Part shown: piece after piece, positions 12,628-23,808 of the stretch
Layout of the letters: each line of letters opens with the position of its first letter
Numbering within the stretch: the first letter of the stretch is position 1
Origin: Gnetum montanum
Taxonomy: Eukaryota > Streptophyta > Gnetopsida > Gnetales > Gnetaceae
Direction of reading: 5' to 3'
DNA: 64,000 nucleotides
Assembly: GCA_015680685.1 (NCBI GenBank)
Contig: MNCI01029221.1
Location: forward strand, 12,566 to 76,565
The notes under the pieces: model-generated
The model's database searches: none
What the model was told of the DNA's origin: nothing
What the model saw: the letters and a program-made list of their open reading frames with translations, nothing else
Translations under genes and position numbers: made by a program

Positions 12628-12806
12628 NNNNNNNNNNNNNNNNNNNNNNNNNNNNNNNNNNNNNNNNNNNNNNNNNNNNNNNNNNNNNNNNNNNNNNNNN
12701 NNNNNNNNNNNNNNNNNNNNNNNNNNNNNNNNNNNNNNNNNNNNNNNNNNNNNNNNNNNNNNNNNNNNNNNNNNNNNNNNNNNNNNNNNNNNNNNNNNNN
12801 NNNNNN
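12628..12806. other. Assembly gap (179 N)
   Basis: Run of N bases. The sequences on either side belong to the same retroelement 3' region but in opposite orientations. Confidence 0.99.
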
Positions 12807-13535
12807 GAATTAGCAAGGATAGATAAGATATAATGTAATTGATACCTTGCCTTGATATGAAGTGCATTGGCTAGGTTGTGGGTATGGAAAATATTGGGTT
12901 AGAGGTTTGTAGCTGATAACTACCCAACGTGTAGGGGTAAGATAAGTAATGAAATGGAAAAACTTGCAATAGGCCTCCATGACTAAGAGCAAACCTCCGG
13001 TAGCAATAGGGTGGAAAATGAAAAAACAAGAAAGACGAGGGAAATAACAATGGTGAAACCAATACAAAAAACAAAAACAAAAACGAATGTCATGGATGGG
13101 GTGAAACAAGAAATAGTTGATTGCAAGAAATGTTTTAAGGGAAAGAACTTATCAATTGCACCAAAAAGGAGTATCAGTGGATCCTCCCCAATGTAGGCTC
13201 ATGTCCTTTATACCCTGAGAAACCCATAAACCGAAGAGTCCGTAGGCTCTTGGAATGATATATAGAGACAATTATTAAGAATTCACCCACAAGAATTTAC
13301 CAAATAATAAAAATACACCAATCAAAATATAGACTAATCATAAAATCGATAATGAGATGGAATAGTGGGAAGAAATATGAAAAGAGAAGAGAGAATGGAA
13401 TGGGATCCTAAAATCAAGGTTTTGTAAAGTCCCTTGTGTATTGTGTGGTTAAGGTGACTTAATATAATTTATTCCAAATCCAAATTAAAACTAACCACAT
13501 CCAGTGACCTTGCATCAACACACTTGACTAATCCA
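12807..13535 (-). other. Element 3' UTR contig, apparently in reverse orientation
   Basis: The reverse complement of this piece aligns in order with 41930-42620, 22720-23400 and 31636-31680. For example, its ggatcctccccaatg near 13180 is the reverse of the conserved tggggaggacccact block. The N run on the left and the single N at 13536 on the right mark contig ends, so the flip is most likely a scaffolding error. Confidence 0.8.
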
Positions 13536-13816
13536 NAATGTGCACAATTTTGACATTAGCAACAACGTGCCTCATTTTCTTCTTTCTTTCTCTCTCTCTT
13601 CAAGCTGTCAAAAGAGGGTCTGGATGTTATCTATGTATAGTGTTCAACACAATGGTTATGAACACCAATGTTGTAATATGTTTGTCAATCCATTCACTGG
13701 GCACTTTGAGTCTATCATCCCTTGTCACCATTAGTTGTTGTTCAGTCAATAATCTCATACCTTCCCAATATTTTATAACGAACTTGAGGATGAGTTTTCA
13801 TTCAGTCATGGGGGTA

Positions 13817-14653
13817 TGATGAGTCACGATATCATACCCTCGATATTGGATCCTTGATATTGGATACACAATATCAGAGGTACCAAAGTGATATCAGACA
13901 TGTGATATCAAAGCCTATCTCGTTGCCTATAAAAATGAGACCGAGACACTTGGTTTGGTATTAGTTTTCTTAGTCCCTTAGTTGAACTCTTGCAGTTTTT
14001 CCTTTTTAGAGTTAGAATTATTTTTGAGTGCCCATAGTAGGAGTCATAAAGTGAACGGATCTTTATTCGAGCATTGTGTACCTGAGCACACCTTGTGATT
14101 GGAAATAAAAACAAACATTATGAAATCCCTTACAACATTTAGAATAACTTAATTATTGCATTTCATGTTATTTACTATTATTCGATTCTTTCAATAGTTA
14201 ATCAATGTTATTTTCATTGAATTGTTAATTATCAATGAATTAGCACACTCAGCATGACCACTTCGAGCATACATGGAACACTTGGTAACCTAGTAACAAT
14301 TAGCGTTTCGTAATCCTAGTAGTGTTACACTAGTTCAGGATGTGTTCACCAAGTGGGAACAGATGCTAGTATTAGCACTAGTTAGAGAATAGTTAATTAG
14401 TTAAATCAAATTAGTTACTAAATTATTTCATTTCCCTATTTTAAGCACCAAGAACATAAAACATAAAAAGCATAAAAATCATATACCTCAATTTTACTTA
14501 ACCATACAATTATGCCTCACAAGTAAGGTTGGGAAGACAACGATCACATAACCCATCCTTGTTTTGTGTAGGCACATAAGCAGTTAATCCGTGGAGTTCA
14601 ACCAGATCGTGCGTGAATGCTCGTTGGGCATAGAGGTACCTCGATATTCATCA
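13817..14653 (+). repeat. 3' LTR of the nested element (837 bp)
   Basis: It starts TGATGAGTCACG after a short G-rich tract (catgggggta) and ends TCATCA before the gacag duplication. The U3 has repeated GATATC/GATATT motifs and a cctataaaaa TATA-type box near 13928. The LTR termini form an imperfect inverted repeat. Confidence 0.85.
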
Positions 14654-16755
14654 GACAGTATGCAAGGATTGATATGCCTCTTCACATTGTCATATTCATT
14701 GGGCTACATGGTTGTTGGAGTGTTAATTGGTGGCTCGAATAAGGTAATAGGAGGCATTGAGTTTGAAGAGGAAGGTGCATCATAGTGCTGGACTTATGCT
14801 GAGTTGGAGGGTGTAGTGGTTTTAGAACTGTGTTGTCTCTTCCTACGGTCATGCCTAAAGAAAGGATGCTTCTGACGTTGTGGAGGACTTTCACTACTGG
14901 TGACAATAGCAGCACAAGTAACGTTTGTAGGTTGATGCTGTGGTGCAAAACATTCTGGTACTACTGGTGGTGAGGTAGAAGGAGGTGAAGGATGAGAATA
15001 TTGAGAGTAAGGAGAAGTGTAAGGAATATGAGGTGGTGATTCTGTAGGACAAGACATGGGTTGATAATACTTAGGAGAATAATAACAATGAGGTGAAGTA
15101 GAGGATGTTGATCCAATTGGAGAAACAAGGTGTTGAACATAATAAGCACTTGGTGTTGGGGCATACAAAGGTTGGGGCCAATTTGGTAATGGTCTCCCCC
15201 ACAACTAGAGGTTTTGCCACTGTGGTTGGACATGATACTTCTATACAAATTTTGGATGTAGCATTCCTTCCTAATGTTCATGAAGATGTAACAAAATTGG
15301 GCATTGGCCTTTGGGGTGATCATATAGGCAAACATCGCATTGATACTTATGATTTGCAATTGAGCCCCTATTCTAATTTCCTTTAGCCCTTCTTTCTGAT
15401 TGACGAATGGTATTTTGTCTTGTTCCTTGGTTTGGCATCCTTTGTTTGTTTTGGTTGTCAAAGTGATCATGCATGGTTTTACCTCTAATAATGTTTGCAT
15501 ATTCTCTGCATTTTTCATGTATCCATTTCATCATTTTATTGATCTTTGCTTTGATTTCATCTAGTGATTTTAGTATTGGCAAAGATGAGGATGGTTCCAC
15601 CTCCTTAGGATGAGTTAATTTCTCCTTTTCATCATCATGGACCCTTGTTACTTTTAGAGTTTGGTCCTATTGAGATCTTTCAACATTCTCCCATTTGGTT
15701 ATTTCTCCTTCTTCTTTTGCTACCCACTTAATAAGCTCTTGGAATTGATGGGTTTGTAGTTCATATAGTTGACTTAGGGCATACATCCCCAGGGTCTCCC
15801 TTGTTTCATTACGGAGCCCATCCATGATGTGATACATTAGCCTTTCCTCGGAGAACCCATGGCTTGGGCAGTTGTTTAATAGTGAGTAATATCTTTCTAG
15901 AGCCATGTCCAAGGGTTCATGTTACCCTTGTTTACACTCTTAGATTTTTCTCCTCAAGGTTGATACTCTTGCATAGGTTTGATATCTTTCATTGAAGAGT
16001 TCTATCATTATCGATCAATGGTGAATTGATTTCGGCTTTAAAGACTTGTAACATATTTTTTCTTGGCCAACGAGTGTCATAGGAAAGAGCTTAAGTCTTT
16101 GCCACCCATTATCAATGTTGTTCCATGCATAGGCATCATAGAATACTTGTAAATTATGTTATGGGTCTAAATCATAGCCTCTTGAGAACTTGGGAAAGTT
16201 GTTTAAATCAAGCCTAGGTAGAAGGCTTTCCTTACGATGCCTATAGGATATTTGAATAGCTTTTATTATATGCATTAGGCTCTTAGTGGCTAGCAAGGGT
16301 TCATCATCAATAAATAGGTTGTGAGTTTGTAAGTTGGGATGATGTTTTCTATGTTCATGTTGACGTTCTTGATTTTTCTCATGGGTTCAATTGTTGTTTC
16401 TACGCTGACCCCTTGAGAAAAAGTCATCCATTTCATGACCTGATATTGAAAGAGAACTAGAAGACTCATCATGACCTTTGTAAGTCTCCTAATCATCCCC
16501 TGATATACTCTTGCTAATCATTGAGAAGGTCCTAGGCATTACGGGCCTCCTCGTTCTAGGAGATGTCCCATCCTTACTAGAGGTGTTTGAGTTGGATGAC
16601 AAGAGTCCTTTTGTATCATTGGGGTGTTCATGAAAATATGAAACTCTTGCATAATATTGTGTACTCCAAACTTATTCTTCATCATAAATTTTGTTGGTTC
16701 TCCAATGAATTGCCTTACTAGATGTTGGGTTATCGTTATCCTATAGGAGAGACAT
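14654..16755 (-). pseudogene. gag of the minus-strand element
   Basis: Read leftwards from ATG 16755-16753. After an S/T/D-rich N-terminus there is a capsid-like block. The open segment 15667-15912 contains LERYYSLLNNCPSHGF and a LRNETRETLGMYA string, and is clearly homologous to the other gag copies. A zinc-knuckle variant CDVCLYDHPKGQC (C-x2-C-x3-H-x4-C) lies near 15310-15345. A P/Y/S-rich tail (14794-15204) follows. Several stops are present (for example near 16455, 15913, 15370). The frame is cut at the insertion site of the nested element. Confidence 0.7.
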
Positions 16756-16866
16756 TATCGTGAATCATGTGTAACTTAATTGAATTTCTTTTGTTTGAAA
16801 GATATATTGTTAATACTTTGTTATAGTGATCTTGTATGATATAACTAGTCTAGATAACTAGCACTG

Positions 16867-16884
16867 TCCCTGACAATGGTGCCA
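16867..16884 (-). other. Primer binding site, tRNA-Asp type
   Basis: The minus strand reads TGGCACCATTGTCAGGGA, one base from the LTR end. It resembles the complement of the 3' end of plant tRNA-Asp (TGGCGCCGTTGCCGGGGA) with four substitutions. Confidence 0.75.
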
Positions 16885-16885
16885 A

Positions 16886-17758
16886 TGATGAGTGGCGAGA
16901 TACCCCTACACTCAATCATATGAATACGAGCATGTACACATGATCTAGTCGAACTCTACAGATAGACTAGTTGTGGCACCTAGATAGTTATATGTTGATC
17001 GCAGTTCATTGTCTTCCCACCTGAACTAGTATTTTCTTTGTCACATATGATTTAGTCCAAAGTGAGTATATGATGTGATTTCTAACACTATGCTACTCCT
17101 AAAGACAATGAGAAATAATCTTCATTAAGTTAATAAGCATTATGAAGTAAAATCTAAGCTAGCCTAAGTGTGATGAGTATCTGTCCCTAATCATCTATAC
17201 ACATCTTAGACTTTGTGTACTACTTCTGGTATTACCAAGCGCACCTTACTCAAGCACTACTAGATACACTACTGGGTTACCAAGTAGTTACACTTAAATG
17301 TTTGTGATTAAGACATACTAATTCCGCATTAATAACAAGAAGTGGAAATGATAATAAAGGAAATATTAACTAGAAAAACAAAAATGAATAATTAATAATT
17401 AAAAAAATAAAATCTAAGTGAATGTTGTAATGATGGAGTAATCTTGATCTTTATTGTCGATCATGTGCATGTCCAAGTACATCACACTCGAACAAAGGTT
17501 TCGTACAATTACAAGCATCACACTACGGGCATGCACTTGGGAAAGGGACTGGAAGCTAACTAAAAACTAAGTAAAAACTGACAAAAAGAATTGACACAAG
17601 GACTTACTGAAAGACTCTTTTCTATGTGCCTAAATGCTATATTTATATGCTGACATAGAAATCACGACATCTTGTAGATGATATTGTATCCAGGCTACAA
17701 TATTGCATACTCGGTATCATGTATGCAATATCAGGGCTTGGAAAACCGTGATTCATCA
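16886..17758 (-). repeat. 5' LTR of the minus-strand element (873 bp)
   Basis: It starts tgatgagtggcgag and ends gattcatca. It aligns along its length with 2926-3800. The aaata copy of the target duplication follows at 17759-17763. Confidence 0.85.
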
Positions 17759-17763
17759 AAATA

Positions 17764-18917
17764 TAAACCATATTTAATTCTACTAGATTCATACAATTTT
17801 CCTAGAGAAACCAATTGAAGAATGTGCGAAGTTTTGATAGTTAATTAGTAAACTACTTTATTTAACTAATACAAGACTAAAAATTATGTATATAGTGAAT
17901 TTCTCATCTTTGTTTAATTAGAAGTCTATTAGAAGTTAGATGACAATGGCTCTAGGAATTCTAAAGTACATTAAAGGTACTTAGGATAGGCTTATGATCT
18001 AGTTTATGATTGCTCTTCAAAAATCCTTTTGGAAGGTTATATAGATGTTGACTATGTAGGAGAAACCATAACTAGATGCTTGACTACTAGATTTCTCATT
18101 AAGCACAACGGAAATGTAAACTTTATGATGGTTTACAAAGATGAAAGAAATTTCTTCATCAACCACTGAGTTAAAGTATAGATATGTTATTCACTTAGCA
18201 ATAAAACTAAAGTGACTAAATGTAACATCCTTCCTACCTAATGTAGGCAAAGAAGATATTATGTTGCTCTAATACATAGATCCTTGGTCATGATGATAAT
18301 AAATAAATAAGAAACACTAACAAAGTATGAGAAATAAAATATCGCATCATAAAAAAGAAAAAAAGCCAAGAATGTTGCATAGGAAGAAAAAAACAAGTCA
18401 TTGTCATATAATAGAACATAAAGCTAATAGATACAAATTGAGAGCATGTTAAAAAAATGATAAGTACAACATGATATCCAAATTATTGATATAATACACA
18501 CATAAATATGCAAGATACAACTAAGATTATAAATCCAAGATAGAGAAATATAACCATAAATGATATATAACATGATAACACAATACAATGATAACATCTA
18601 ACCTAAATATCTAATTATACTTGCATATATATAACATGATAATATAATATAAAAAGAAACTCTAATAAAAATATATCTAGTATCATCATAATGAAACACA
18701 ACCATCAATATTCACATAGACATAAAGCTAGAGTTGCATATTCCCTAGCATGATATATCTCTAGTATTCCACTAGCATATGTGTATGTGTATATCCATGA
18801 GAAAGATAATCATACTAACTAAAATCCTATTACAAGAATAAATAATAATGTAACTAAAAAATATAAGATAATGTAAAATCTCTAATTACTAATGGTAGAA
18901 ACTAAATCTATGCTACC
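17764..18917 (+). mobile_element. Ty1/copia remnant, copy A, right part, and AT-rich flank
   Basis: The 17930-18160 plus strand encodes a decayed copia RT/RNase H connection (a LEGYIDADYVGETITR-like string; family form GYxDADWAGdxxtR). After 18240 the DNA is AT-rich with no gene. The whole stretch aligns with 34281-34784 and 43167-43805. Confidence 0.6.
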
Positions 18918-18922
18918 ACGGT

Positions 18923-19079
18923 TGATGAGTGGCATGGTACCCCTACACTCAACCATACGAATACAAGCGTTAGACGTGCGATTCGGTCGAACTCTGTAGA
19001 CTAAGTTCTTACACGCCTTATGGAACACCTAAGGTTAATCAATCGTTGTTCTCCTAAGCTTACTTGTATTTGTCATAGT
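18923..19079 (-). repeat. Partial LTR (U5 end) of the composite element
   Basis: 157 bp matching the last part of the LTR in reverse orientation (tgatgagtggcatggtaccc). It is joined to the gag-protease spacer at a shared gttgt word, so it is a deletion product. Confidence 0.75.
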
Positions 19080-21449
19080 TGTTAGAACCAGTAGTGGTTT
19101 TAAGGTTTACAGCTCTTGTGGCGTTATGTTGCTGCGGTTGAGTGGGAAGTTTCCCCTACATCGTTGGAGTAGGTGGTAGTGGAACTATCGGTGTAAGAGA
19201 TGCAGAGGGGGGGGGAGGATGGTATGCATGTGGGGTGTCTCTCCTAGGAGAAGGAGTCTTAAAATACTCCCAAACTTGGTAGTGTCGTTGTGGGGTCATG
19301 TCACTTGGAGAAACCGACTGCTGCACATAATAGCCATAAGGATCTGGTTGCCGGTAAGGGTATTGGTGCCTAGGTGGTGGCATCCCCCATGACTGTGGGT
19401 ATCGTCACTACTGGTATTGCTCGATAGGTTGTGGCAGAGTTCCACTTGGATAGTATGTTAATGATTGGTGAAACTGTCTTGGGTTACTTTGGGGATAAGG
19501 TAACCTTTGGGATGCCTACCGTTTGTTAAGTCTTGGGTTGAGTGCATACATCCTAGACTCTTGTAGATGTGAGATTATTGGGTAACATCCCTTAGGATGG
19601 TCATATAGGCAGATCTCACATCCACCGTCATTATCTATATTTGAATCCACAACCTCATTAGTGATAGTCATTTTCCCTTACCCTTGTTACGTGCATGGTC
19701 TGATTCTCTCCTCTTTTTCTTATCATGATCACTACTTCGCTCCTTAGACTTCTCTACGATTTTTAAAATGGTTTCAAATCTATTGTCTAAGGAGTTCCAC
19801 ATTTGATCTACCTTTGCTGACACTTCGATTGTTAACTTTTAAAGTGGCAAGGTTTTTCTATTCACCAACTCCTTGAGTGGTGATTCATCCTCTTCCTCAC
19901 AAAATCTTACTCCCCTCTTTCGGAGGGAAGGATCACAATTATACTCTTCCGCACTTTCTCTTTTCTATAGCTCCTCTTCTTCCTTAGCTACTTACTCCAA
20001 CAATCTATGAACTTCATGAGACCTAAGTTCTGATAATATCCCTTGGGCATATGTTCCAAGGGTTCTCCTAGTTTCATATCTTAGCCTATCTACAAGGTGG
20101 TGGAGTTGATCCCATTGTGTGTAGCCATGGCCTGAGCAACGATGTAGCAATGCATAATATCATCCTATGGTAGCATCCAAGGGTTCATGATTACCCTGCT
20201 TCCATCCTTGGATATGCTTATGCAAGTTGGACACTCAGGAGTACGTCTGATATTTATCATTAAATAGTTATAGCATCTTGCTCCACCTTCTGATGGATTC
20301 TAGCTCTAAAGACTAGTACCAACTTTCTGCTTCTTTTATGAGTGTCCTAGGAAATAACTTTAACTTCTGCCACTCATTTTTAATATTTTGCAAGGCACAA
20401 GCATCATGAAATTACTATAAATGGTTTTGCAGATCAGCATTGTATCCCCCTTCGAATTGTGGTATATTATTCATGTCTAGTCTCTTAATCCGACTATCTT
20501 TTTGGTGCCTTGTAGGTATTCTAACTACCTCCATAATGTCTAACATGCTCCAAGTTTCTAATAGGGGTTCTTTGTTGTCATTTCTCTCATGGTGTCTATG
20601 ATGCCTATGATGTTCCCTACTTTCCCTTCTACCATGCCTTGATTCTCTCGAATGCCCTCGTCCTCTCTCTTGACTCTCTTGTCAAGGGTTCTCATCTTGC
20701 CTACCCTTATCCTCATAGTTTTGCTCTTTGTGACTGTGTCCTGATGTGGAAGCAGAGGGTGAATGATGTGATGAAGATGAAGAAGAAGGAGAACCATCAC
20801 CATGACAATGTTTCTTACCTTCTCTTCGATGGTTACGGCCCCGATTGTGATGACGATTCGAATGCCCATCCTTGTCATGTGTTTGTGTTCCCTCATTGAA
20901 CACTTGGTGTTCATGGCGATCAAAACTAGAATTTTGAATCATGGAATGTAAGTTTTGATACCCCACCTCCTCACCATCATTAGGAGGGGGAACATCATTT
21001 GATGCAGAACCTGTTATAATTGGTTCACCATCTCCAATTTTTCTTAGGACATGTGGGACCCCTTTGCCCTTCAACAATGTATGGTAGCTCTCCTGCTGCA
21101 ATTTCCTTAAACATTGCGCCGCTATGGGATGGTAATCCCTTATGTCATAATCACATGCAATGTATTCAGCATATAGTTGTGTCATGCCTATCTGTGCAAG
21201 AGCACGAAGGAGCATGTTGCAGACTAAACGATTTGGGGGTAACACTATGTTACCTTGCAAATCTCGCCAATGCAGCTTTTCATCCTGATGGAGGATAAAA
21301 GTAAAATTGGGTATATACTCATCGGGATGAGTATATACCACCTGATACTATTGAGGAACTGGCGGTTCTCGGTTATGCATGTTGTGCCACTGACTATCTC
21401 TTGTATGATCCCTAGGTGGTGAAGTGCTTTTATGAGAAGAAGAAGACAT
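19080..21449 (-). pseudogene. gag and spacer of the composite element
   Basis: Read leftwards from ATG 21449-21447 (MSSSSHKST start shared with the other copies). The open segment 20682-21341 covers the N-terminal gag with FTFILHQDEKLHWRDLQGN and an H/R/S-rich middle. The capsid homology and the zinc-knuckle region follow at 19560-20420 with stops, then the P/Q/Y-rich spacer (19156-19383). Confidence 0.7.
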
Positions 21450-21575
21450 TGTTATCTTGTCAGTGTGCTATTGACCATTGTTTAAATTTTCTTCTAATTA
21501 ACCCTAAGGGTTCATTTAAGCTTCCCAATGATGTGGATGATTTCCTATGTTCTACTTAGTGCACAAAGAACTTAG

Positions 21576-21593
21576 TCCCCGGTAACGGCGCCA
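21576..21593 (-). other. Primer binding site, tRNA-Asp type
   Basis: The minus strand reads TGGCGCCGTTACCGGGGA, one mismatch from the complement of the plant tRNA-Asp 3' end. It is the best preserved primer site in the window. One base separates it from the LTR end. Confidence 0.85.
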
Positions 21594-21594
21594 A

Positions 21595-22032
21595 TGATGA
21601 GTGGCGAGGTACCCCTACACTCAACCATACAAATCCGAGCATTACACACGCGATCTGGTCAAACTTCGTAGAATAAGCGCCTACACACCTTATGGAACAC
21701 CTAAGGTTAATCAATCATTGTCCTCCCAAGCTTACTTGTACTTGTCACGGTTGTATGGTTAAGTAAGCTTGAGGCATGTGATTTTTATATCTTTTATGTT
21801 CTTATCACCTATACTAAGAGGGAAAAGGGTGATGAGACTTATTAACTAACTTTAACTAACTAAGCCTTAATTAACCTAGCATCAGTATCTATTCCCACTT
21901 GCCGTTTCACACCTTGAACCAATGCAACGCTATTGGGATTACCAAACATTATTTGTTACTGGGATTACCAACCGTAACACACGTGCTCGAAGCAGTCATA
22001 CTGAATGCACTTAACTATGAGAGTTGAGGGTT
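21595..22032 (-). repeat. Partial LTR next to the primer site
   Basis: It starts tgatgagtggcgaggtaccc and matches the 3' ~440 bp of the family LTR. It is cut at about 22032, where an RT fragment begins. Confidence 0.75.
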
Positions 22033-22374
22033 TGATCAAAGCTTGTCCCATAAGTGGATAAGTCATCCATAAAGACTTCCACTCCATTCCCTATTTGCTA
22101 TTGAAATACACTTAGAACTAAATGTTGAAACGTTCCCTAGGGATTGGTGAACATTGTTTTGGCTTGATCTTCTAGTGTTATTCATATTTGATTATATCCA
22201 CTATACCCATCCAAAAAACTATAATAGTGATGCCCCGCAATAATGTCTAAGACTTGGTCAATGAATGGCAACGGGAAATGATCCTTGAATGTTTCCATGT
22301 TCAGCAACCTAAAATCTATACACACCCTCCATTTGCCTCCCTTCTTAGGCATGATTACTAGAAGACTATTCTCT
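22033..22374 (-). pseudogene. Gypsy reverse transcriptase fragment with the catalytic FMDD box
   Basis: Minus-strand codons give the RT core: MPKKGG, then CIDFRLLN, HFPLPFIDQ, FLDGYSGYNQ and FMDDLSTYG (the YxDD catalytic box, here FMDD). It is the only RT palm of the Athila-like family I can find in the window. At least one stop follows the GYNQI string. It abuts an LTR directly, which is not the normal gene order. Confidence 0.75.
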
Positions 22375-23808
22375 TGGGTGCTTGGATGTTTTCTTCTTGA
22401 GTTTTCTTACCATTTTGACATTACCCAATTATCGGGAAGCTAAGTAAATAAAAATAATAAGTCTTTGCATGGTGTGGTTCTCACGCAAGGAAAGAAAAAA
22501 GAAAAAAAACAAACAATAAGGATTCAAAGCACATCCCTTAGATGAAATAATCATTTGGGCTACAAGCACTAGTTATGGAACTAAAATAAACATGTTCCCT
22601 CTAACTAAGACCTTTCTCACTTCCTACCTTCTCATCTTTTGTTTCGTCGGAATGGTGGGGGCTCTTTGGTCAAGGCATTCTTGTTACTTCAGGAGGATGG
22701 ATTAGCCGAATGTATTAATGTGAAGTCACTGGATGTGGTTTGTTTAAGGCCAGAGTTGGAATGAGATTTGCCAAGTCACATTAATCATTAAATACACAAG
22801 AGGTTGTACATCACCTTGTTCTTGAGACTCTATTCCATTCTCTTCTTCCCATCATCCTTCCTCCATTGTTCACCTCATTGCCAGCTGTATCATTAGTGTA
22901 TATTTTGGTTGATGCATTGTTTTCTTTTTGGTAAATTCTTGTGGTTAAGACTTAACTCTTGTTCCAAATGACATTCCCAGAGCCTACAGACTCTTTGAAT
23001 ATGGGTTTGTCAGGGCATTAAGGGCATGAGGCTGCTTTGGGGAGGACCCACTGGCATTCCTATTTGGTGCACCAGTGAAATTCTTTCCCTTAACATTGTT
23101 GCAGTCAACTCTATTTTTTTCATTTCCATCTTGACATCCATTTCATCGACATTACAGTTGTCTCTTTTTCTCCATCTTCCTTGTTCCTTTTCTTTTCTTT
23201 TCCTCCATTCTCTCGCTACCGGAGGTTCACACTTAGTCATGGAGGTCCTAGTCCAATTTTTTTGATTTTCTCCTAGCCCCTACACCTTGGGTAGTCATCA
23301 TTAGTATATCTCCAGATTCGTATCAGCCATGTCACAACTTAGCCAATGGACCTTACATCAAAGCAAGGTATCAATTGCATTATGATTCATTTACCCTTGC
23401 TAATATAAGAATATGTTGTGTGTGTAGATGGCAATCATGCAACAACGGATTGGATTTGGAGGGAACATTTGGAATGGATCGGTGCTAAAGCAATTATGCA
23501 AGGAACAAGATTGATGGTGCACTTATGGATGGACAATGAAAGGTGCTATCTTGGAATTGGTAGTAATAGACTTCTTCTTTTCTCTCTCTCTTCTCTCTTC
23601 TCTCTCAGCTGCCAAATAAGGCGTGATGTCAAATGTATAAAGTGTTCACTCTTGTTGTCGTGAACACCAGTTTTTTCATGTTCTGTAATGATGATCCATT
23701 CACATGTCATTCCATTCACCATTAGTTCCATTCAAGTTAATAATCCCATACCTTCCCAATATTTTGTAAGGAACTCAAGGATGAGTTTTTATTCAGTCAT
23801 TGGGGGTA
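22375..23808 (+). other. 3' UTR of a plus-strand gypsy element
   Basis: Aligns with 41580-42830 and 31636-32077. It contains the conserved tggggaggacccactgg block near 23037, a TC-rich microsatellite near 23575-23605, and a purine-rich tract (cattgggggta) just before the LTR. No coding potential is seen. Confidence 0.65.

Larger units (their letters stand above)
8443..14653 (+). mobile_element. Athila-like Ty3/gypsy element, internally deleted (plus strand), nested
   Basis: It is flanked by perfect 5-bp duplications gacag (8438-8442 and 14654-14658), which fix the borders. The 5' LTR begins TTATGAGTCACG (first TG mutated) and the 3' LTR TGATGAGTCACG. The interior holds gag, a protease fragment, the RT start and the integrase C-terminus. 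Lost are the 5' LTR end with the primer site, the RT core, RNase H and most of integrase. The 3' untranslated part contains a sequence gap and a contig that appears reversed. It sits inside the gag region of the 2926-17758 element and is therefore the younger insertion. Confidence 0.85.
2926..17758 (-). mobile_element. LTR element with gag and a large extra ORF but no recognisable pol (minus strand)
   Basis: The LTRs at 2926-3800 and 16886-17758 are nearly equal in length (875 and 873 bp). Both start TGATGA and end TCATCA, and the element is flanked by gaata (2921-2925) and aaata (17759-17763), a 5-bp target duplication with one difference. Read leftwards: 5' LTR, tRNA-Asp-type primer site, gag, a plus-strand gypsy element nested at 8443-14653, gag tail, non-coding DNA, an internal promoter-like block, a large decayed ORF, polypurine tract, 3' LTR. 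Without the nested element it is about 8.6 kb. I found no protease, reverse transcriptase or integrase, so it is probably non-autonomous. The LTR pair differs visibly, implying an old insertion. Confidence 0.75.
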
